Origin: Sternotherus odoratus
Taxonomy: Eukaryota; Chordata; Testudines; Kinosternidae
Assembly (NCBI GenBank): GCA_032164245.1
Contig: JAVMKO010000003.1
Coordinates: 92,689,890 to 92,753,889 of the forward strand
Direction: 5' to 3'
Length of the DNA stretch: 64,000 nucleotides
Shown here one piece after another: positions 58,501 through 64,000 of the stretch (its first letter is position 1; the number at the start of each line of letters is the position of its first letter). Under the pieces are notes generated by a model. That model was given only the letters and a program-made list of their open reading frames with translations. It was not told the origin of the DNA and searched no databases. The position numbers and the translations under genes are program-made.

Positions 58501-58725
58501 CCCCTTCTATTTTAGAAGTTTTAAATATTTTGCAGAAGTCAGAAGTACATTCTTGGACATGCACACATTTTATTTTCACATATAATATACACACCTTAAA
58601 CATCCTCCTCCCTCACACACCTGGTTCTTGTCCTACAGAGACTATTTCAATCTCAAGCAGAAAAGCTTTTTGCATTCACCATACTCACACTGCTCTTCTT
58701 GTTCATAATAGATATTTGATAATAC
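55553..58725 (-). other. SYNE1 intron, 3.2 kb
   Basis: It contains a solo LTR (56327-57454). About 55560-56320 and 57470-58720 show no exon or clear mobile element. Confidence 0.7.
56327..57454 (+). mobile_element. Solo LTR of an endogenous retrovirus, about 1.13 kb
   Basis: It starts TGTGACGG and ends AGTCACA, the TG...CA form of LTRs, between 5-bp duplications gtacc (56322-56326 and 57455-57459). Inside are a TATA-like tatataaaccc (about 56774), a downstream transcribed-type region and attaaa near 57075. No gag, pol or env frame is present, so only the LTR remains. A G run (57127-57137) lies within it. Confidence 0.8.
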
Positions 58726-58827
58726 CTGCATTTGTTCCATTTCAGGTCGCTCAGCTGCCTCTGCTAGTTTCTGCAGAACTATGTATTTGTGATCAGCCAA
58801 TGATGTAAACAGTAGCTTTAGATCATT
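58726..58827 (-). CDS. SYNE1: SYNE1 small rod exon (NDLKLLFTS...RPEMEQMQ)
   Basis: This is 102 nt, 34 codons, phase 0 to 0. It reads NDLKLLFTSLADHKYIVLQK and LAEAAERPEMEQMQ. The acceptor is cttatag|AATGAT and the donor ATGCAG|gtatta. It is less conserved in its second half than its neighbours. Confidence 0.95.
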
Positions 58828-59532
58828 CTATAAGAGACAATCAAGTTCAAGTGAAGTTTTAAAAGAGAAATATTACAGCCAATCATGACTCTCAGCAATT
58901 AAACATTAGTCTCTTCCCAAACGAGAGTACATCACTTGTTGACATAATGGACTAAATTTTTAGAACATGGTATGTTACTGGTATTTATTCAAAACGAGAA
59001 TAATTCACACAAATGAACACAATCTATTGTGTACTGAATTAGCTGTTAGATGTACCAAGTGCTTTAAAAACCATGTGACACTGTTGATAACTCCAAAAAA
59101 GGGTGAAATAACTATTACGCAAGTGTGCACAGGAAAAAAAACAACCCATGTGGGCCCTTCCATTCTAATCTGACAACATGAATTCATACTTCTCCTAAGA
59201 ATGCTTTATGTAACAAAAATGAATACATTACAGCTCAAATACTTCTAATCACTCATTTTAGCTACCAACCTTCCTTTTTTTTGGTAGAAAAAAATCTTTT
59301 TGACTGTCAACTGAGGAAATCTAACACAGAAGTCACAACAGACACAGAAGTCACACAAGAACAGGACACAACAAATATGGAACCCAACATTGCCATTTTC
59401 AGAATCATTTGTCAGAGCAGAGCTACATTTTAATCTGTTTGCTGTTCTTCAGAACTACCCTCAATCGTTAGAGCTTTCTTCATAGTGACATAGGGGAGGG
59501 TCTAGAGAATTCCTTGGGAATAGGAAACCTAC
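58828..59532 (-). other. SYNE1 intron, 0.7 kb
   Basis: A short direct repeat, cacagaagtcaca (about 59324-59355), is visible. Nothing else is recognised. Confidence 0.7.
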
Positions 59533-59742
59533 CTGGAAGGTGAGTATTTGCTGAAGTCTCTCTTTCATCTGATGGCACCTCTGGTTTACTAGTGACTCCA
59601 GCATGGTCAGTCTTCCCAATAGACAGTCCAAAGTGTCCTCTATAACATCCCTATTATCACTGTTCTCAGGAAATGTTTGAGAAAACAAATTCTTGTTCTT
59701 ATCCATTTCTTCTGACATCTCTTTGATATCTTTAGCAAGAGA
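59533..59742 (-). CDS. SYNE1: SYNE1 spectrin-rod exon (SLAKDIKEM...QQILTFQ)
   Basis: This is 210 nt, 70 codons, phase 0 to 0. It reads SLAKDIKEMSEEMDKNKNLF, SQTFPENSDNRDVIEDTLDC, LLGRLTMLESLVNQRCHQMK and ERLQQILTFQ. The acceptor is atctccag|TCTCTT and the donor TTCCAG|gtaggt. Confidence 0.97.
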
Positions 59743-61751
59743 CTGGAGATTTTATAGAACAGAACAATTTTTGGAATTAGACACTAACAAGTAGACAAAT
59801 CAACTGAATTGCTGTAACTACTACCCCTTCATTCACAGTAGACTTTAAAACCACGTTACAATGCCCAGGAATTTTTTTCACTAACAATAAAAGCCCATTG
59901 CTCTGAGAAAAAAAGCTCTGAAATATAAAACAAAAAAGGGAACCCTCAGCCTAAACATGAGCTGTCCTGTATCCAGCTACTGCAGAATGAAGCCGTCGTC
60001 TCTTCCACTCAAGCAGGGTCTGGTCCTTGTGAATTTGCATTGTGCATACAACCAATGGCTACATCCCTCCTTCCTCTACTTCATTCCATTTTCTATGTAC
60101 TAATATGGAGACACACAATCTTGTAGGAGTGCGTAGTCTCTCAATGTGGTTTGTTCACTGCTCAGACCATTCCCTCCAATTCTGGGACCTGATTTTGAAA
60201 TTGATGTTTGATTATCTTTCTACTTAAGCTTCTCAGTTTACTCTGGTCAAAGAGAGTAGGCACAAGGGCTTCCAAAAGTGTGTGACCTTATTTCTCTTCT
60301 GACTAGACAAATATTGGGTCAGATTCTGCTTTCTGAAATCAGTAGAGTAACTTTACATTTAATGTAATGTAGCTGAAAGCAAATTTTATCCCACTGTATG
60401 TAAGTGTATACTGGTCATAGAATCACAGAAATGTAGGGCACCTCACAAGAGGTAATAAAGTTCATCCCTCAGTGCTGAGGTGGGACCAAGTAAACTTTGA
60501 CCATCCCAGACAAGTGTTTGTCGATCTTAAAAACCTCCAGCAATGGGGATTCCACAACTTCCCTTGGAAGGCTATTCCAGAGTTTAACTACCCTTACGGT
60601 TAGAAAGTTTTCCTAACATCTAACCTAAATCTCTTTTACTGCAAATTAAGCCCATTATGTCTTCTCTTAGCACTGGTGGATGTGGAGAACAATTAATCAC
60701 TGCCCTTTTTATAACAATCTTTTATATATTTGAAGAGTTCTCTCTCTACTCAGCCTTCTGTTTTCTAAACTAAACATGCCCCATCATTTCAACCTTGCCT
60801 CTTCGGTTGTTTTCTAAATCTTTTATCATATTTACTGCTCTCTGCTGGACTCTGTCTCCAATTTGTCCATATCTTTCTTAAAGTGTGGTGCCCAAAACTG
60901 AACAGAGTACTCTAGCTAAGGCCTCATCAGTGCCAAGTAGAATGGAACAATTACCTCTAGTGCTTTACATACATTTCTGTTAATACACTTCAGAATTATG
61001 TTTGCTTTTTTCACAACTGCATCATGCTATCCATTTACATTCAACCTGAGATCCACTACAACCCTGAGCTCCGTTTCAGCAGTTTTACCACCCACTTATT
61101 CCCAATTTTTTTATCTGTGCACTTGATTTCCCCCCTTGTTGTTAATATTAATTGTGTTAATCATTTCAATTAAAACTGAAAAATAAAAGGTATTAAATAC
61201 TTCAGCCTTTTTGTGTCATCTGTTATTAACTCTCCTTCCTCGCAAAGTATTGGACTTACACTCTCCTTTGTCTTTCTCTTGCTCTTATGGTATTTCTAGA
61301 ACATCTTCTTACTGCCTTTTATGTCATTTTGTCCCTATATGCTTGTGCTATTCTTTTGTACTCATTTTTAGCAGTGTCCGCCTTTCCACATTTTGTATTA
61401 TTGCTTTCTGATCTTAGATCATTCAAGAGCTGCTGATACAGTCAACTGGCCTCTTACTGTTCTTCCTCTTTCTCCTCAGCATCTGGGTAAATTATTGTTT
61501 TGCCTGTAATACGGTCTCTGAGGAACTGCCAGCTCTCCTGAACTCCTTTTTCCCTTAGATTTCCTTCCCTACCTACCAATTCTCTACTGGCATCTGCTTT
61601 TGTGAAGTCCTTCATCCTTATGAGGGCAAAGTCTTAACTGGAAGGAGTTTTCCAGTGCCATTCAGTTATGCAAAACTATTGTGAGAAGTAAGACTCTAGA
61701 ACTAAAATACAAAGCAAAACAGAACCTAATTGGAAAACTAAAAATACTTAC
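59743..61751 (-). other. SYNE1 intron, 2.0 kb
   Basis: More than half is an old CR1-type fragment (about 60416-61640). About 59760-60410 shows nothing recognised. Confidence 0.7.
60416..61640 (-). mobile_element. Old CR1-type LINE fragment
   Basis: Read on the minus strand, it resembles the CR1 region from RT toward the 3' end. The plus strand shows the typical inverse text: tagaatcacagaaatgtagg, aaaacctccagcaatgggga, ttcccttggaaggctattcc and ctgaggaactgccagctctc. It is diverged, with no intact frame. Confidence 0.78.
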
Positions 61752-61907
61752 TTCCTGGTTATATAGGCAAGTTTCTATCTCTTCCGGAAGCAGGGCTGTA
61801 GCAACAAACAAGCATTCTTCAACACCATCTAGCCAAGAAGAGGTAGCTGAGACGCTATCATACAGCTTCTGTTCCAAGTGCAAGCCTTCCTTCTTTGCTC
61901 CTTCAGT
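61752..61907 (-). CDS. SYNE1: SYNE1 spectrin-rod exon (TEGAKKEGL...CLYNQE)
   Basis: This is 156 nt, 52 codons, phase 0 to 0. It reads TEGAKKEGLHLEQKLYDSVS, ATSSWLDGVEECLFVATALL and PEEIETCLYNQE. The acceptor is cacgcag|ACTGAA and the donor CAGGAA|gtaagt. Confidence 0.97.
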
Positions 61908-62098
61908 CTGCGTGAAAGGAGCCAAAGTGATAGGAAAGTCTGTCAGTTCATACTGTTTTCATACAGAGAACTAATGTTCACTCATTCTCTAGTGTTCAGG
62001 GAGGGTCGGCTTCCTGCCAGGTGGGAACTAGAGGACTGTTCACTCTGTATAGCAGCTCTGCATAAATTTAGATTTAAAAACAAACAATGCCACTGTAC

Positions 62099-62230
62099 CT
62101 GAGATGAAACATCTTCAAAGGCTTGGTTCAAATCAACCAGAATACATTCAAATGATGATTTATCTTGAGCCTTTCCATCCCCTTTATACAGAGGTAGGCC
62201 AGACATCAGTCTGTTTGGTCTGTTGTAAAT
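62099..62230 (-). CDS. SYNE1: SYNE1 spectrin-rod exon (IYNRPNRLM...FEDVSSQ)
   Basis: This is 132 nt, 44 codons, phase 0 to 0. It reads IYNRPNRLMSGLPLYKGDGK, AQDKSSFECILVDLNQAFED and VSSQ. The acceptor is cctaacag|ATTTAC and the donor TCTCAG|gtacag. The intron below it, 191 bp, is the shortest in the window. Confidence 0.96.
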
Positions 62231-63558
62231 CTGTTAGGAGAGAAGTTTTGGTTAATACTTGGTTAATTGGGTATTTCTGATGTGCGCTGGATCTCTCATA
62301 TGAAAATATAGATAATACTACGGGCTGAGGCGCCCCTACACCATTAAATAAGTCACACACATACCGCTGTTATAAATTCATATTGCATGAAAGCTGCTCA
62401 CACTGGAGGTTCACAGCATGTATGGACAGTATATCTGAGCTAGACTTAGCAATGAGATATGTATACCCAGAGATGCTGAAGTAGTAATACTGTTTATATG
62501 TTGGAAAGCTACAGTTACTACATCATTCTTGTCTACCTTGTCTCCGTGGGTGCCCCTGGGCCGGAACAGCTAAGGAAAAAAAAATAGTGGGTGCTCATTT
62601 TTTAAAAAATGAATCAGGCAAATGAGTGGCCAATGAGTATCACCGACTATATTTATATTGTACAATAATTTTAAATAACAAAACCATCTACATTCACACA
62701 TAAGGCCCAATCCAGCTCCCATTAAGGGCCATGGGAACGTTTTCACTGGGTTTTATGTGAGCTGAGTCAAGCCCAGAGTGAGTCTTCATAAACATGCACC
62801 TTCATCACTGTTGTTCTCATTAGTTTTTCCTCTCTCTCTTTATTGCACACACTTGCTGCATTTCACTTTAAACTGGCTGCAAGCTCTTTCACACAGAGCC
62901 TGTCTCATGCCATAGGTACAGCATCTCGCACAGGAAGGCCCCGATCCTAAATGGGGGCTGTGGGTGCTACTAAAATATAAATAAACTAATAATTATTAGT
63001 TTTAATCTCAGCCAGACCCCTTGGATAGTTGCCAGATGTTCCTGCTTACATCTAAAGTGAAGGTGATCTGCGATCCATGCACATCTTGAACCATTTACCT
63101 CTTGCGGTAAAACTCCATGGGTGAAATCCTGGCCTCATTGAGGTCAGTAAACTGAATGAGACCAAGATCCCACCTAATGAGTTTAAACTCAGAGAGCCAA
63201 ATTCTTCTCTGATTTACTCTAGATTCACCCCAGCAGAACACAATTGATTTCAGTTGAGCTACTACAGAATTATATTGGAATAAATTAGAGCAGGACATGG
63301 TTCATAATTTCCTAGACCTTTAATGGGTTTTTCAGATGTATGAGTGCATATGAGTCCAAGTATTTTGTCTGGGATTAATAATACTTCCAATTTTGGTTAA
63401 TTGTAAAATTTTACAAAAATCACGCTTTATGTTTCTTGAACTGACTATTTTTAAAAACTGTATTCTACATAAGGCATTTGCTGTGACTAAACTGTACTTT
63501 GTGTGCTTAGCTACATGCTTTTCATAAAGGAGTGCACAGAGACATTAAAAATAGCTAC
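62231..63558 (-). other. SYNE1 intron, 1.3 kb
   Basis: No exon or clear mobile element is recognised. Short stretches such as 62700-62780 (aaggcccaatccagctccca) look like old dispersed repeat. Confidence 0.65.
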
Positions 63559-63715
63559 CGGTTGTGCCTCTTCCTGTTCCAAAGCATTCTGCAGCAGTCT
63601 CTGTTTGGTGCTGAATTCCTGGTGCAAGCTTTCCCATTTCATTTTCATTTGATCTTCAGCTGATGGATTCTCACCTTCCAAGCCTAACTCCTGAGATAAC
63701 ACATCAGGCTTCTCA
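63559..63715 (-). CDS. SYNE1: SYNE1 spectrin-rod exon, first of the window in transcript order
   Basis: This is 157 nt, phase 2 to 0. After a T completing the previous codon it reads EKPDVLSQELGLEGENPSAE, DQMKMKWESLHQEFSTKQRL and LQNALEQEEAQP. The acceptor is ttgtcacag|TGAGAAG and the donor CAACCG|gtagct. The exon before it lies beyond 64000. Confidence 0.95.
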
Positions 63716-64000
63716 CTGTGACAAAAAAATATGTTTAGCTCAAACAATACAGGAAGTGTCGTAACAAAGTGTTTCTTGCCCCTTTCAATTCTGATTTTTC
63801 ACATAATTCAATTTTGAAATAAATGCCTTTTAAAAAAAGCTTTTACTTCTGCTTTCAACCAGTAATATGAAAGATACATTTAGAACAGAAATAAGTACTC
63901 AAATACAACCAGACAAGTTCAACTCTTATGAACTGTATAGAGCTGCAGACACTCAGATAAGCTAATAGAAACACACATACAACCCCCACATTGATAAATA
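63716..64000 (-). other. SYNE1 intron, right edge of window
   Basis: This is AT-rich intron sequence; nothing is recognised. Confidence 0.7.

Larger units (their letters stand above)
1..64000 (-). other. SYNE1: SYNE1 (nesprin-1), 3' portion of gene, 30 internal exons plus one alternative first exon
   Basis: Nesprin-1 links the nuclear envelope to the cytoskeleton. Its N-terminal calponin-homology domains bind actin, a long rod of spectrin repeats spans the cytoplasm, and a C-terminal KASH peptide anchors it to SUN proteins in the perinuclear space. Only rod is seen here. Thirty minus-strand exons read in order with compatible phases and match the nesprin-1 rod as I recall it from mammals, at high identity and without gaps. 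Exons are short (95-235 nt, many near 156), as is usual for spectrin-repeat genes, and introns run from 0.2 to 5 kb. The coding stretch ends about 950 residues before the KASH end of the human protein (estimate). The alternatives SYNE2, DMD, UTRN, DST and MACF1 do not fit, because diagnostic peptides such as DMYDELMMIIGSRRSGLNQN and VDFVNQSVLQISSQDVESKR are nesprin-1. Confidence 0.96.

Noticed and set aside
1..64000. SYNE2, DMD, UTRN, DST or MACF1 as the host gene
   Set aside because: Each exon peptide matches nesprin-1 in order and without gaps. The other spectrin-family rods do not carry these motifs.

Overview
The window is vertebrate genomic DNA, almost certainly from a cryptodiran turtle. 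It holds one gene on the minus strand: the 3' third of SYNE1, encoding nesprin-1, the giant spectrin-repeat protein of the outer nuclear membrane. Thirty internal coding exons can be placed between 63715 and 6274, with transcription running from high to low coordinates. Together they give about 4.8 kb of coding sequence (about 1,600 residues) that matches nesprin-1 collinearly from the peptide EKPDVLSQELGLE to NDRWQHLLDLIAA. No exon appears to be missing. Neither gene end is in the window: the actin-binding calponin-homology domains lie beyond 64000, and the last spectrin repeats and the KASH membrane anchor lie below position 1. Splice phases agree across every junction. One exon (46355-46536) is a base short and would break the frame.

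At 2331-2422, inside the leftmost intron, is a separate alternative first exon. Its peptide begins MVVGEDLCAVRMAED and ends CNCDVTR. This is the signature N-terminus of the short muscle isoform nesprin-1 alpha-2, so an internal promoter should lie just above 2422. The exon ends in the same phase as exon 6274-6440, so either can join the same downstream exon. Its only in-phase donor is a GC, and a second GC donor (GAG|GCAAGT) ends exon 18405-18552.

The rest is intron, much of it old mobile DNA. The tRNA-derived SINEs (29421-29590, 54301-54498) resemble the CryI family of cryptodiran turtles, which is the main reason for the host call. There are several CR1 LINE copies, including a nearly full-length but decayed one at about 19660-23390. 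A Penelope-like element with a GIY-YIG endonuclease region lies at 37137-38285, with two further Penelope 3' tails. A decayed DIRS-like retroelement (about 40750-44040, minus) has a CR1 fragment inside it. Two probable solo LTRs lie at about 49297-50150 and 56327-57454. Many small non-autonomous DNA transposons are present, several with clear 8-bp (hAT-type) or TA (Tc1/mariner-type) duplications.

No bacterial genes, CRISPR array, rRNA or functional tRNA gene was seen. The observations most worth following are the alpha-2 first exon with its GC donor, the one-base frame break, the second GC-AG intron, and the Penelope copy whose open frame is closed by a single TGA.
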